64,000 nucleotides of DNA from Azospirillum endophyticum (GTDB lineage Bacteria > Pseudomonadota > Alphaproteobacteria > Azospirillales > Azospirillaceae), in contig NZ_JAENHM010000060.1 in the NCBI RefSeq assembly GCF_016595245.1, positions 310,001-374,000 of the forward strand. Reading direction: 5' to 3'. Within the stretch, counting starts at the first letter, position 1; each line of letters starts with the position of its first letter. Positions 17,778 through 26,406 of the stretch are shown here, in pieces. Under the pieces are notes generated by a model that was not told the origin of the DNA, did not search any database, and was given only the letters and a program-made list of their open reading frames with translations. The position numbers and the translations under genes are program-made.

Positions 17778-18410
17778 ATGAGCAACAGCGCCGAACCCAC
17801 CATCACGCTCTACGGCACGCCGCTGTCGGGGCATGCCCACCGGGTCGAAGCCTTCCTGAACATCCTCGGCCTGCCCTACCGCTATGTCGAGGCCGATGCC
17901 GGGATACGGAAATCGGACGATTTCCTCGCCCTGAACCCGCTTGGTCAGATCCCGGTGCTGGTCGACGGCGACCTCGTCCTGCCGGACTCCATCGCCATCC
18001 TGGTCTATCTCGCCGACCGTTACGACGACTCAGGCCTGTGGAACCCGAAGGCACCGGAGGAGGCGGCGCAGGTGCAGCGCTGGCTGTCGGTCGCGGCCGG
18101 GGACCTGCGCTTCGGACCGGCCTTGGCGCGCATCCTGACGCTGTGGAGAGGGAATGGTTCGTGGGCCGATGCGCAGAGGATCGCCGAGCGCGTCCTGCGC
18201 TTCATGGACGGCCATCTGACGGGCCGCGACTGGCTGGCGACGGAGCGGCCGACCATCGCCGACATCGCCTGCTACGCCTATGTCGCCCGCGCCCCCGAGG
18301 GACGCATTCCGCTCGCTCTCTATCCGGCGGTCCGCAGCTGGCTGGAGCGGGTGGAGGCGATCCCGTCTCTGACCCCGATGCCGCGGAGCGCCATTCCCCA
18401 ACCCGCCTGA
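17778..18410 (+). CDS. Glutathione S-transferase
   Basis: Cytosolic GST of 210 residues. The N-terminal thioredoxin-like domain reads ITLYGTPLSGHAHRVEAFLNILGLPYRYV, with the glutathione-contact motif LNPLGQIPVLVDGDLVLPDSIAILVYL. The all-helical C-terminal domain has TIADIACYAYV. A serine (PLSGHAHR) sits where the catalytic Ser/Cys/Tyr is expected. It is divergent from the broken LysR gene 110 bases away. Such pairs are common and the regulator would normally control the GST, so expression here may be altered. Substrate unknown. Confidence 0.9.
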   Translation: MSNSAEPTITLYGTPLSGHAHRVEAFLNILGLPYRYVEADAGIRKSDDFLALNPLGQIPVLVDGDLVLPDSIAILVYLADRYDDSGLWNPKAPEEAAQVQRWLSVAAGDLRFGPALARILTLWRGNGSWADAQRIAERVLRFMDGHLTGRDWLATERPTIADIACYAYVARAPEGRIPLALYPAVRSWLERVEAIPSLTPMPRSAIPQPA

Positions 18411-18429
18411 AGCTTCGCATCGGGATCGC

Positions 18430-18493
18430 GTGACGCAAGCGCACTGAGATGTCGTGACGCAAGCGTACCGAGATACCGTGACGCAAGCGTCAC
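18430..18493. repeat. Three 24-bp-spaced repeats with a perfect palindrome
   Basis: The 12-mer GTGACGCAAGCG begins at 18430, 18454 and 18478, a period of exactly 24 bases. The third copy extends into the perfect palindrome GTGACGCAAGCGTCAC (18478-18493); the first two have a degenerate right half. The array lies between the GST stop and the phosphatase start, ending 60 bases before the latter, where regulator operators commonly occur. No coding sequence explains it. Confidence 0.8.
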
Positions 18494-18552
18494 GGGACCG
18501 TCGCCAAGCACCCGAATCTGTGCTTCGATGACAGTTCCATGACACTTGATGG

Positions 18553-19446
18553 ATGGGTGTGTCGATGCGCTATTCCGCCTGTTCCGGGCGCTGGTCGTTG
18601 CTGTCCGGTGCGGTTGCCCTGTCTCTCCTGGTCGGGCCTGCCCTGGCCGCCGATCCGGCTCCCCAAGGCCCCGTGCCCCAGAACGATCTGTTGAACGCCG
18701 AGCTGTGGATGCAGCGCTCGGTCGAATACAAGGCGAACGCGCTGGCGGTCTATGCGCTGGGCAAAATCCAGCTGGACAAGGCGCTGGCCGACAAGACCTG
18801 GACCGCGGCGACCGAGCAGACCGGTGCTTACCAGGACCTGCCGCCGGCCGTGGTGTTGGACTTGGACGAGACGGCAATGGACAATTCGGCCTATCAGGCC
18901 GGCCTCGTCACCAGCAACGGCGACTTCTCGCCCAAGACCTGGGACGCCTGGGTAAAGGCGGAGAAGGCGACGGCGGTGCCGGGCGCAGTGGAGTTCACCC
19001 AATACGCGGAATCGAAGGGCGTCAAAGTCTTCTACGTCACCAACCGCAACGCCGACCAGGAGGAGCCGACCCGCCGCAACGCGCAGGCGCTGGGCTTCCC
19101 GATGGGTGGGAATGTCGATACCTTCCTGATGTCGAAGGAGAAGCCGGACTGGGGGTCTGCGAAGAGCACGCGGCGCGCCTACATCGCCAAGGAGTACAGG
19201 ATCGTCCTGCTGTTCGGCGACAATTTCGGTGACTTCAGCGACGCCTCCAACGGCAGCGACGCGGAACGGCTGAAGGCCTACGAGGCGGCGAAGGAGCATT
19301 TCGGGCGCGACTGGCTGATGCTGGCCAACCCCGGCTACGGCTCATTCGAGAGCGCGCCCTATGGTCACAATTTCAAACTGTCGGCCGACGAGAAGCGGGC
19401 CAAGAAGATCGGCGCGCTGGAACCCTGGGTGATGCCGGCCCAATAA
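18553..19446 (+). CDS. HAD-superfamily acid phosphatase / 5'-nucleotidase, e(P4)-like
   Basis: Exported phosphatase of 297 residues. The signal peptide ends in GPALAAD and has no lipobox cysteine, unlike lipoprotein e(P4). The domain shows QNDLLNAELWMQRSVEYKA, the nucleophile motif VVLDLDETAMDNSAYQ, the threonine motif VFYVTNRNAD and the metal-binding GDNFGDF, all in the order of class C acid phosphatases. It should release phosphate from nucleoside monophosphates in the periplasm. An alternative start at 18565 (MRYSAC) gives an equally good signal peptide. The repeat array upstream could be its control region. Confidence 0.88.
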   Translation: MGVSMRYSACSGRWSLLSGAVALSLLVGPALAADPAPQGPVPQNDLLNAELWMQRSVEYKANALAVYALGKIQLDKALADKTWTAATEQTGAYQDLPPAVVLDLDETAMDNSAYQAGLVTSNGDFSPKTWDAWVKAEKATAVPGAVEFTQYAESKGVKVFYVTNRNADQEEPTRRNAQALGFPMGGNVDTFLMSKEKPDWGSAKSTRRAYIAKEYRIVLLFGDNFGDFSDASNGSDAERLKAYEAAKEHFGRDWLMLANPGYGSFESAPYGHNFKLSADEKRAKKIGALEPWVMPAQ

Positions 19447-19472
19447 TACAGTAAATGAGCGGGGCGCCTGTT

Positions 19473-19625
19473 TCAGAAGATCAGGCGCACCGCTTCCACG
19501 ATCAGCACCCACGGCGTGCCGATCATCACCGTCCACACGGCAAGGCGCGGCAGACCGCGCATCTTGCGGATTTTCGGTTCAGCGGAGGGGGTGGCTTCGA
19601 ACGAGGTGGCGTTGTAGATCGACAT
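19473..19625 (-). CDS. Small single-pass membrane protein (hypothetical)
   Basis: A 50-residue open frame, MSIYNATSFEATPSAEPKIRKMRGLPRL followed by a hydrophobic segment AVWTVMIGTPWVLIVEAVRLIF. The layout is a short polar N-terminus, a basic IRKMRG cluster and one membrane helix, the pattern of genuine small membrane proteins. It fills an otherwise empty 368-base gap after the phosphatase gene. A start five codons earlier (MEQQAM) is possible. The ribosome-binding site is weak and I do not recognise a family, so coding status is uncertain. Confidence 0.45.
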   Translation of the reverse strand: MSIYNATSFEATPSAEPKIRKMRGLPRLAVWTVMIGTPWVLIVEAVRLIF

Positions 19626-19814
19626 GGCCTGCTGCTCCATGAGCAAGATGACGTTGAGGCCATCATGCGGCTTCGATCCTTAACGACCTTTAAAGAGCGC
19701 CGCCCGCGAAGTCGACGTTTGCGCATTACCTCGACCGGATAAGTATACATCCTGCGAACGCGGTGTCGGGGCGGCGAACGCCAACCGCCACGACACCGCG
19801 AGGAGGGATGGGCG

Positions 19815-20210
19815 TTACGGTTTCGCCACGTGCCAGACGTTGTTCACGCCGTCACCCGTGGTGTCGCCGGGCTTCGCGTCCTTGGCCCAGGCATAGAGCG
19901 GCTTGCCATCATAGGCCCACTGCCGGCTTCCGTCGTCGCGGGTGACGACGCTGTACTTGCCCATCGGTTTGGCCGAGGCCGGGGCCATCAGCGGCGGCCA
20001 GTTGGTCGCGCAAGGGCCGTTGCAGGCCGACTTGCCGGCGCTGTCCTTGTCGAAGACGTAGAGCGTCATGCCCTTCGCGTCGGTCAGGACGGGACCCATC
20101 GCGGTCTTCCCCGTCATGGCCGGTTCCTTGTCCTGGGCGAAGGCAGGAACGCCGGCCAGGGCAGCCCCCAGGCCGACGGCGATGACGGTGATACGGAGCG
20201 CGGACTTCAT
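19815..20210 (-). CDS. Secreted Yx(FWY)xxD-repeat protein (COG4315)
   Basis: Exported protein of 131 residues with signal peptide MKSALRITVIAVGLGAALAGVPAFA. The mature part has two copies of the family repeat: GMTLYVFDKDSAGKSACNGPCATNWPPL, which includes a likely disulfide between the two cysteines, and KPLYAWAKDAKPGDTTGDGV. These proteins are widespread, periplasmic or surface, and functionally undefined. The gene stands alone between the small membrane protein gene and urtE. Confidence 0.85.
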   Translation of the reverse strand: MKSALRITVIAVGLGAALAGVPAFAQDKEPAMTGKTAMGPVLTDAKGMTLYVFDKDSAGKSACNGPCATNWPPLMAPASAKPMGKYSVVTRDDGSRQWAYDGKPLYAWAKDAKPGDTTGDGVNNVWHVAKP

Positions 20211-20325
20211 TGCGTGGTTCCTCCCCAAAACCCGGTCCACCGGGACAGCGGACCAGATGGATCAAGGACGCAGGGAAGACGCGGATATTCCGCCGCTCAA
20301 AGTCCGAGAGGGGCCGTCATCGGGA

Positions 20326-21021
20326 TTATACCGTCAGATATTTGCGCACCTCCTGCTCGTCCAGGCCGCTGCGCGGGCCGGACAGCATCACTTCGCCACG
20401 CTCCATCACCACCCAGTCGTCGGCGAGATCGCGGGCGAAGTCGAAATACTGCTCGACCAGCAGGATCGCCATGGTGCCCTTGTCGCGCAGATAGCTGATC
20501 GCCCGGCCGATGTCCTTGATGATGGAGGGCTGGATTCCCTCGGTCGGCTCGTCCAGCACCAGCAGGCGCGGACGGGTCACCAGGGCGCGGCCGATGGCGA
20601 GTTGCTGCTGCTGGCCGCCCGACAGGTCGCCGCCGCGGCGGTCCAGCATCGATTTCAGCACCGGGAACAGCTCGAACACCTCGTCGGGGATCGAGCGCTG
20701 GGCGCGCGGCAGCGGGGCGTAGCCGGTCAGCAGGTTTTCCCGCACCGTCAGCAACGGGAAGATCTCGCGCCCCTGCGGCACATAGGCGATGCCGCGCCGC
20801 GCCCGGTCGGCCGGCGCCATCTTCGTCACGTCGGCGCCGTCCCAGCCGATGGAGCCGCCGGATACCGGCTTCAGCCCGACGATCGCGCGCAGCAGGCTGG
20901 ACTTGCCGACGCCGTTGCGGCCGACCAGACAGGTGACCTTGCCGATTTCGGCCTTCATGGAAACGCTGCGCAGGGCCTGGGCGGCGCCGTAATGCAGATC
21001 GAGGGAACGAACGTCCAACAT
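20326..21021 (-). CDS. urtE: Urea ABC transporter ATP-binding subunit UrtE
   Basis: LivF-like ATPase of 231 residues for the high-affinity urea importer. It shows Walker A GRNGVGKSS, the signature DLSGGQQQQLAIGRAL, Walker B LLVLDEPTEGIQPS and the His switch region. The EGIQPSIIKDIGRAI segment is typical of UrtE. It ends the urtA-B-C-D-E gene order, 14 bases after urtD, and would pair with UrtD on the cytoplasmic face of the UrtB/UrtC permease. No urease genes are in the window. Confidence 0.95.
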   Translation of the reverse strand: MLDVRSLDLHYGAAQALRSVSMKAEIGKVTCLVGRNGVGKSSLLRAIVGLKPVSGGSIGWDGADVTKMAPADRARRGIAYVPQGREIFPLLTVRENLLTGYAPLPRAQRSIPDEVFELFPVLKSMLDRRGGDLSGGQQQQLAIGRALVTRPRLLVLDEPTEGIQPSIIKDIGRAISYLRDKGTMAILLVEQYFDFARDLADDWVVMERGEVMLSGPRSGLDEQEVRKYLTV

Positions 21022-21035
21022 CCTGGGGTCTCCCG

Positions 21036-21782
21036 TCAGCGGCCGAGATAGGTGTCGATGACTTGGCTGTTGGCGCTGACCGCGTCCAGCGAGCCTTCAG
21101 CGAGGACCGAGCCTTCGGCCAGCACCGTCACCTTGACGCCGAGCGCGCGGACGAAGCTCATGTCATGCTCCACCACGATCACCGAATGCTTGCCAGCGAT
21201 GCTGCACAGTAGTTCGGCGGTCTGTTCGGTCTCGGCGTCGGTCATGCCGGCCACCGGCTCGTCGACCAGCAGAAGCTTGGGGTCCTGGGCCAGCAGCATG
21301 CCGATCTCCAGCCATTGCTTCTGGCCGTGCGACAGGCTGCCGGCCTGCCGGCTGCGCAGGGCCGACAGGCGGGTGATGTCGAGGATTTCCTCGATCCGCG
21401 AGCGGTCGTCACGGCTGATGGCGTAGGTCAGCGTCTTCAGCGGCCGGCGCGGCGCCTTCAGCGCCAGTTCCAGGTTGTCCCACACCGTGTGCGGTTCGAA
21501 GACGGTCGGGCGCTGGAACTTGCGGCCGATGCCGAGGTTGGCGATCGCCGCCTCGCGCAGGCGGGTCAGGTCGGTGTCGCCCTCGAACAGGATGGTCCCG
21601 GTGTCGGGGCGGGTCTTGCCGGTGATGACGTCCATCATCGTCGTCTTGCCGGCGCCGTTGGGGCCGATGATCGCCCGCATCTCGCCGGGCATCATCACCA
21701 GCGACAGGCTGTTCAGCGCCTTGAAACCGTCGAAGCTGACCGACACGCCGTCGAGATAGAGGAGGGTCGATTCCGCGCTCAT
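21036..21782 (-). CDS. urtD: Urea ABC transporter ATP-binding subunit UrtD
   Basis: LivG-like ATPase of 248 residues. Walker A is GPNGAGKTTMMDVITG, the signature SLSHGQKQWLEIGMLL uses the SHGQ variant characteristic of UrtD, and Walker B is LLLVDEPVAGMTDAE. It begins three bases after the urtC stop, so expression is coupled to the permease genes, and it is followed directly by urtE. Together they energise urea import under nitrogen limitation. Confidence 0.95.
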   Translation of the reverse strand: MSAESTLLYLDGVSVSFDGFKALNSLSLVMMPGEMRAIIGPNGAGKTTMMDVITGKTRPDTGTILFEGDTDLTRLREAAIANLGIGRKFQRPTVFEPHTVWDNLELALKAPRRPLKTLTYAISRDDRSRIEEILDITRLSALRSRQAGSLSHGQKQWLEIGMLLAQDPKLLLVDEPVAGMTDAETEQTAELLCSIAGKHSVIVVEHDMSFVRALGVKVTVLAEGSVLAEGSLDAVSANSQVIDTYLGR

Positions 21783-21785
21783 GGG

Positions 21786-22934
21786 TCAGGCTCCCTTCTG
21801 GTCGGCAGGCTGGGCGTTGGGGAGGGTGGAGGCCTTGCGGCCGGGCAGCTTCGCCTTCAACTGCGCGCCCAGCCCCAGCAGGCCCTTGGGCAGGAACAGG
21901 GTCACCGCCACGAACAGGCCGCCAAGGGCGAATAGCCACAGCTCCGGCAGGGCGCCGGTGAAATAGCTCTTGCCCATGTTGACCAGAACAGCACCCAGGA
22001 TGGCGCCGGCCAGCGTGCCGCGTCCGCCGACGGCGACCCAGATCACCGCCTCGATCGAGCTGGCCGGGGCGAATTCCGACGGGTTGATGATGCCGACCTG
22101 CGGGACGTAGAGGGCGCCGGCCACGCCGGCCATGCAGGCCGACAGGGTCCAGGCGAACAGTTTGTAGCTTTCGGTGTCGTAGCCCATGAAGCGGACGCGG
22201 CTCTCGGCGTCGCGCAGCGCCACCAGCACCTTGCCCAGCTTAGAGCCGATGACGCCGGACGCGATCATGTAGGAAAGCGCCAGCGCCGCCACCGTCGCCA
22301 CGAACAGCGCGACGCGGGTGGTATCGGCCTGGATGTCGTAGCCGAGGATGTCCTTGAAGTCGGTCAGGCCGTTGTTGCCGCCGAAGCCCATGTCGTTGCG
22401 GAAGAAGGCCAGCAGCAGGGCGAAGGTCAGCGCCTGGGTGATGATCGACAGGTAGACGCCGGTGACGCGGCTGCGGAAGGCGAACCAGCCGAAGGCGAAG
22501 GCCAGCGCGCCCGGCACCACCAGCACCATCAGCGCGGCGAACCAGAAATGGTCGAAGCCCAACCAATACCAGGGCAGTTCCTTCCAGTTCAGGAAGACCA
22601 TGAAATCGGGCAGCAGCGGGTTGCCGTAGACGCCGCGCGGGCCGATCTGCCGCATCAGGTACATGCCCATGGCGTAGCCGCCGAGCGCGAAGAAGGCGGC
22701 ATGGCCGAGCGACAGGATGCCGCAATAGCCCCACACCAGATCGAGCGCCAGCGCCAGCAGCGCGAAGCACAGGTATTTGCCGAGCAGCGAGACGGTGAAG
22801 ATCGACAGGTGGAACGGCGAGTCCGCCGGCACCCACAGCGTCATCGCCGGCACGACGACCGCCAGGAATGCCAGGATCGCCAGGACGATCCCGGCCTTGC
22901 GGTCCAGCCCCATCAGGAAAAAGCGCAGCAGCAT
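21786..22934 (-). CDS. urtC: Urea ABC transporter permease UrtC
   Basis: LivM-like permease of 382 residues with about ten membrane segments. The family block DLVWGYCGILSLGHAAFFALGGYAMGMYLM lies at about residues 64-93 and ESRVRFMGYDTESYKLFAWTLSACMAGVAGAL forms the EAA-like region contacting the ATPases. UrtC-specific insertions (LPDFMVFLNWKELPWYW) are present. It overlaps the operon closely: urtB ends three bases before it starts and urtD starts three bases after it ends. Confidence 0.95.
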   Translation of the reverse strand: MLLRFFLMGLDRKAGIVLAILAFLAVVVPAMTLWVPADSPFHLSIFTVSLLGKYLCFALLALALDLVWGYCGILSLGHAAFFALGGYAMGMYLMRQIGPRGVYGNPLLPDFMVFLNWKELPWYWLGFDHFWFAALMVLVVPGALAFAFGWFAFRSRVTGVYLSIITQALTFALLLAFFRNDMGFGGNNGLTDFKDILGYDIQADTTRVALFVATVAALALSYMIASGVIGSKLGKVLVALRDAESRVRFMGYDTESYKLFAWTLSACMAGVAGALYVPQVGIINPSEFAPASSIEAVIWVAVGGRGTLAGAILGAVLVNMGKSYFTGALPELWLFALGGLFVAVTLFLPKGLLGLGAQLKAKLPGRKASTLPNAQPADQKGA

Positions 22935-22937
22935 CGG

Positions 22938-24560
22938 TCAGGCCTCCACCGCGCGGCCCTTCAGCGCGAACAGGCCGCGCGGACGCCGTTGGATGAACAG
23001 GATGATGAAGATCAGCACCAGGATCTTGCCCAGCACCGCCCCGGCATAGGGTTCGAGGAACTTGTTCATGGTCCCCAGCGTCAGCGCGCCGACCAGCGTG
23101 CCCCACAGGTTGCCCACCCCGCCGAACACCACGACCATGAAGCTGTCGAGGATGTAGCCCTGGCCCAGGTTCGGGCTGACATTGTCGATCTGGCTCAGCG
23201 CCACCCCGGCCAGCCCGGCGATGCCGGAGCCGAGACCGAAGGTCAGCGCGTCGACCCGCGCGGTGCGGATGCCCATGGCGTTGGCCATCGGCCGGTTCTG
23301 CGTCACCGCCCGGATCGACAGGCCGAACCAGGTGCGCTTCAGCGCCACCAGCAGGGCCGCGAAGACGGCGAAGGCGAAGACGACGATCCACAGCCGGCCG
23401 TAGGTGATGGTCAGGCCGCCCAGCTCGAAGGCGCCGGACATCCAGCTCGGCGCGCCGACCTCGCGGTTGGTCGGGCCGAAGATGGAGCGGACGGCCTGCT
23501 GGAGCGCCAGCGACAGGCCCCAGGTGGCGAGCAGCGTTTCCAGCGGCCGGCCGTAGAGCCAGCGGATCACGCTGCGCTCGATGACGATGCCGACGCCGCC
23601 GGAGACGAGGAAGGCGGCGGGCAGCGCCACCAGGATCGACAGGTCGAACAGGCCGGGAGCGTGGGCGCGGAAGAACTCCTGCACCAGGAAGGTGGTGTAG
23701 GCGCCGATCATCACCATCTCGCCATGGGCCATGTTGATGACGCCCATCACGCCGAAGGTGACGGCCAGCCCGATGGCGGCCAGCAGCAGCACCGAGCCCA
23801 GCGACAGCCCGTACCAGAGATTTTGCAGCGCGGCCCAGAAGGCCAGCTTCTGTTCCAGGGTCGAGACGGCGGCGGCGGCCAATTTCTTGGTGACGTCCGA
23901 CGCGCCGGAGCCGGCGACCATGTTCAGCAGCACCAGCGCGTCGCGGTCGCCGCGCGCGGTCAGCGTGTCGGTCGCCGACTGGATGTCGGCGTCGGTCATC
24001 TTCGACGCGGCCTCGCCGGTCAGCAGGATGGCGGCGCGCGCCTGTTCCATGGCGGCGCGGACGCCCTTGTCCTGCTCCTTGGCGATGGCGGCGCTCAGCG
24101 TCTCCAGCGCCGAGGCGTCGCGGCTCTTGAACACCGCGTCGGCGGCGGAGCGGCGGACGCCGGCATCGGGGCTCATCAGGGTGAGGGCACCCAGCGAGGC
24201 GCTGATGGCGCGGCGCAGCGAATTGTTGATGCGGATCTTCTCGACCGCGCCGGCTGGCGCCTCACCGAGGGCGGCGCGGGTCAGCGGGTCGGTCAGGGTG
24301 AAAGCGTCGCCGGCCTTGCGGGCGACGACGACGGTGCCGTCGGCCTTGCGCACATAGAGGTCGCCGGCCTGGAGCGCCTCGATCGCCGGCACGGCGGCCG
24401 GGTCGCCGGCCTCCGACAGTTGTGCCAGTGCCTTTTCGGTTCCGGAATACCCGCCGCTGCCCAGGGCCTGGACAAGCGGGCGGAGGTCGGCGGCAAAGGC
24501 GGCGGTCGATGTGGCGGCCACCACACAGACAGCCATCAGCCAGCGGAGAGCGCGTCGCAT
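22938..24560 (-). CDS. urtB: Urea ABC transporter permease UrtB
   Basis: LivH-like permease of 540 residues, the long UrtB form. A signal peptide and a roughly 200-residue periplasmic helical-repeat extension (ALGSGGYSGTEKALAQLSEAGDPAAVPAIEAL..., HEAT-like) precede the membrane domain. That domain begins around residue 245 and contains GVMGVINMAHGEMVMIGAYTTFLVQ and RAVTQNRPMANAMGIRTARVDALTFGLGSGIAGLAG. The extension is normal for UrtB and may contact the binding protein. It is separated from urtA by 166 bases that contain a large inverted repeat. Confidence 0.95.
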   Translation of the reverse strand: MRRALRWLMAVCVVAATSTAAFAADLRPLVQALGSGGYSGTEKALAQLSEAGDPAAVPAIEALQAGDLYVRKADGTVVVARKAGDAFTLTDPLTRAALGEAPAGAVEKIRINNSLRRAISASLGALTLMSPDAGVRRSAADAVFKSRDASALETLSAAIAKEQDKGVRAAMEQARAAILLTGEAASKMTDADIQSATDTLTARGDRDALVLLNMVAGSGASDVTKKLAAAAVSTLEQKLAFWAALQNLWYGLSLGSVLLLAAIGLAVTFGVMGVINMAHGEMVMIGAYTTFLVQEFFRAHAPGLFDLSILVALPAAFLVSGGVGIVIERSVIRWLYGRPLETLLATWGLSLALQQAVRSIFGPTNREVGAPSWMSGAFELGGLTITYGRLWIVVFAFAVFAALLVALKRTWFGLSIRAVTQNRPMANAMGIRTARVDALTFGLGSGIAGLAGVALSQIDNVSPNLGQGYILDSFMVVVFGGVGNLWGTLVGALTLGTMNKFLEPYAGAVLGKILVLIFIILFIQRRPRGLFALKGRAVEA

Positions 24561-24596
24561 CGGGGGTCCTTCGGTGCAGGGGGCTTACAAACGAGC

Positions 24597-24693
24597 GACG
24601 CTTGCCCCCACCCCAGCCCTCCCCCGCTTCGCAGGGGAGGGTGAGATTCCCTCCTCCGCCCAGCGGGGGAGGGTTAGGGTGGGGGCAAGCGTC
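24597..24693. repeat. Large inverted repeat between urtA and urtB
   Basis: Two arms of about 32 bases (24597-24628 and 24662-24693) are near-perfect reverse complements, each containing GCTTGCCCCCACCC and CCCTCCCCCGCT-type blocks. The loop holds GGGGAGGGTGAG, a block also found in the inverted repeat at 60563-60706. It looks like a dispersed intergenic palindromic element that could attenuate urtB relative to urtA or stabilise the urtA message. Confidence 0.75.
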
Positions 24694-24726
24694 ACAACCA
24701 CTCAGATCAGAGAAGGAACGCGACCC

Positions 24727-26037
24727 TCACGACCCCTTGCCGCCGCACTTGCCGGTCTTCACGTTGAAGTTGCCGCAGGACATCGGCTTGCGCCAATCGG
24801 CGATCAGGTCCTTGCTGTCCGGCAGGAAGTCCGACCACTCGTCGCCGGGGACCAGACCCGAGGTCTTGGAGACGACGTCGAACTGGCCGTTCTCCTGCAC
24901 TTCGCCGATCAGGACCGGCTTGGTGATGTGGTGGTTCGGCAGCATCGCCGAATAGCCGCCGGTCAGGTTGGGGACCGACACGCCGACCATGGCGTCGATG
25001 ACCTTGTCCGGCTCGGTGGTGCCGGCCGCCTCGACCGCCTTCACCCACATGTTGAAGCCGATGTAGTGGGCTTCCATCGGGTCGTTGGTGACGCGCTTGT
25101 CGTTCTTGGTGTAGGCCTTCCATTCCTTGATGAACTCGGCGTTCGCCGGAGTCTCGACGGACTGGAAGTAGTTCCAGGCGGCCAGATGGCCGAGCAGCGG
25201 CTTGGTGTCTATGCCGGCCAGCTCTTCCTCGCCGACCGAGAAGGCGACGACCGGGATGTCCTGCGCCTTGACGCCCTGGTTGCCCAGTTCCTTGTAGAAG
25301 GGAACGTTGGCGTCGCCGTTGATGGTGGAGACCACGGCGGTCTTCTTGCCGGCCGAGCCGAACTTCTTGATGTCCGCCACGATCGACTGCCAGTCGGAAT
25401 GACCGAACGGCGTATAGTTGATCATGATGTCCTCGGGCTTGACGCCCTTGCCCTTCAGGTAGGCCTCGAGGATCTTGTTGGTCGTGCGCGGATAGACGTA
25501 GTCGGTGCCGGCCAGCACCCAGCGCTGGACCTTCTCCTTCTGCATCAGGTAGTCGACAGCCGGGATCGCCTGCTGGTTCGGGGCGGCGCCGGTGTAGAAG
25601 ACGTTGCGGGAGGACTCCTCGCCCTCATACTGGACCGGGTAGAAGAGGATGTTGTTCAGCTCCTCGAACACCGGCAGCACCGACTTGCGGCTGACCGAGG
25701 TCCAGCAGCCGAACACGGCCGACACCTTGTCCTTGCTGATCAGCTCGCGCGCCTTCTCGGCGAACAGCGGCCAATTGGAGGCCGGATCGACCACCACCGG
25801 CTCCAGCTTCTTGCCCAGCAGGCCGCCCTTCTTGTTCTGCTCGTCGATCAGCATCAGCATGACGTCCTTGAGCGTCGTCTCGCTGATCGCCATCGTGCCG
25901 GACAGGGAATGCAGGATGCCCACCTTGATGGTGTCGTCCGCCGCCTGGGCGGGCATCGCGAAGGACGCCATCGCGCCCATGGCCAGACCGGCCAGCGCGC
26001 CGATCCCGAAGCTCGACGTCAGTTGCTTGGTCCGCAT
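24727..26037 (-). CDS. urtA: Urea ABC transporter substrate-binding protein UrtA
   Basis: Periplasmic binding protein of 436 residues with a cleavable signal ending MPAQAA. The mature protein starts DDTIKVGILHSLSGTMAISETTLKDVMLMLIDEQNKKGGLLGKKLEPVVVDPASNWPLFAEKARELI, a textbook UrtA sequence, and carries GCWTSVSRKSVLPVFEE and YPVQYEGEESSRNVFYTGAAPNQQ. A good AAGGAAGGGGGC ribosome-binding region precedes the ATG and excludes the upstream in-frame start. It leads the operon, whose regulation by nitrogen control is expected. No convincing sigma-54 site was found. Confidence 0.96.
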   Translation of the reverse strand: MRTKQLTSSFGIGALAGLAMGAMASFAMPAQAADDTIKVGILHSLSGTMAISETTLKDVMLMLIDEQNKKGGLLGKKLEPVVVDPASNWPLFAEKARELISKDKVSAVFGCWTSVSRKSVLPVFEELNNILFYPVQYEGEESSRNVFYTGAAPNQQAIPAVDYLMQKEKVQRWVLAGTDYVYPRTTNKILEAYLKGKGVKPEDIMINYTPFGHSDWQSIVADIKKFGSAGKKTAVVSTINGDANVPFYKELGNQGVKAQDIPVVAFSVGEEELAGIDTKPLLGHLAAWNYFQSVETPANAEFIKEWKAYTKNDKRVTNDPMEAHYIGFNMWVKAVEAAGTTEPDKVIDAMVGVSVPNLTGGYSAMLPNHHITKPVLIGEVQENGQFDVVSKTSGLVPGDEWSDFLPDSKDLIADWRKPMSCGNFNVKTGKCGGKGS

Positions 26038-26406
26038 GAAGTTGCCCCCTTCCTTTGGCGCCCCGGTTGCTCCGGGGCTTCGCCACATCGTCGGAAGAAA
26101 GGCTACCGCGCATGCGAAAGGCGGTATCTACGTCAAATGACACATACGGTCTCAAGGCGGCACGTGGGACCCCGCCCTCGTGGCGGTAACACCTGTGAAG
26201 CTTCGGAATAAAACCGCCGCCATGGCGTCCAACCGTTGGACGAGCGCGTGTAACGATGACAGCTCACAGCGGGTGGGGCGGCGATGCAAGGGAGCAACAG
26301 TGTGAACAGCAGGTCTGTCGTCACCAAATGTCGCTTGCGAATCACGAAGGGCTTGTCGAAGGTTGCAGCGTTCGATCCTTTCCGTTCACGGTCCGGTCCA
26401 GTCGCC
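26038..26406. other. Divergent intergenic region urtA / L,D-transpeptidase gene
   Basis: This 369-base gap should hold both promoters. In the urtA leader a perfect hairpin GCCCCGG-TTGCT-CCGGGGC sits at 26060-26078, just upstream of the ribosome-binding site. The region at 26135-26160 and 26200-26240 is AT-richer than the surroundings. I looked for a GG-N10-GC sigma-54 element on the urtA strand and saw none that convinced me. No gene is supported; open frames here lack signal or family features. Confidence 0.5.

Noticed and set aside
18430..18493. CRISPR array
   Set aside because: Only three short units, and the 12-base spacers are themselves partly repeated; no cas genes.
26038..26406. Sigma-54 promoter for the urt operon
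   Set aside because: Nitrogen control is expected, but no GG-N10-GC element with the right flanks could be found on the urtA strand.
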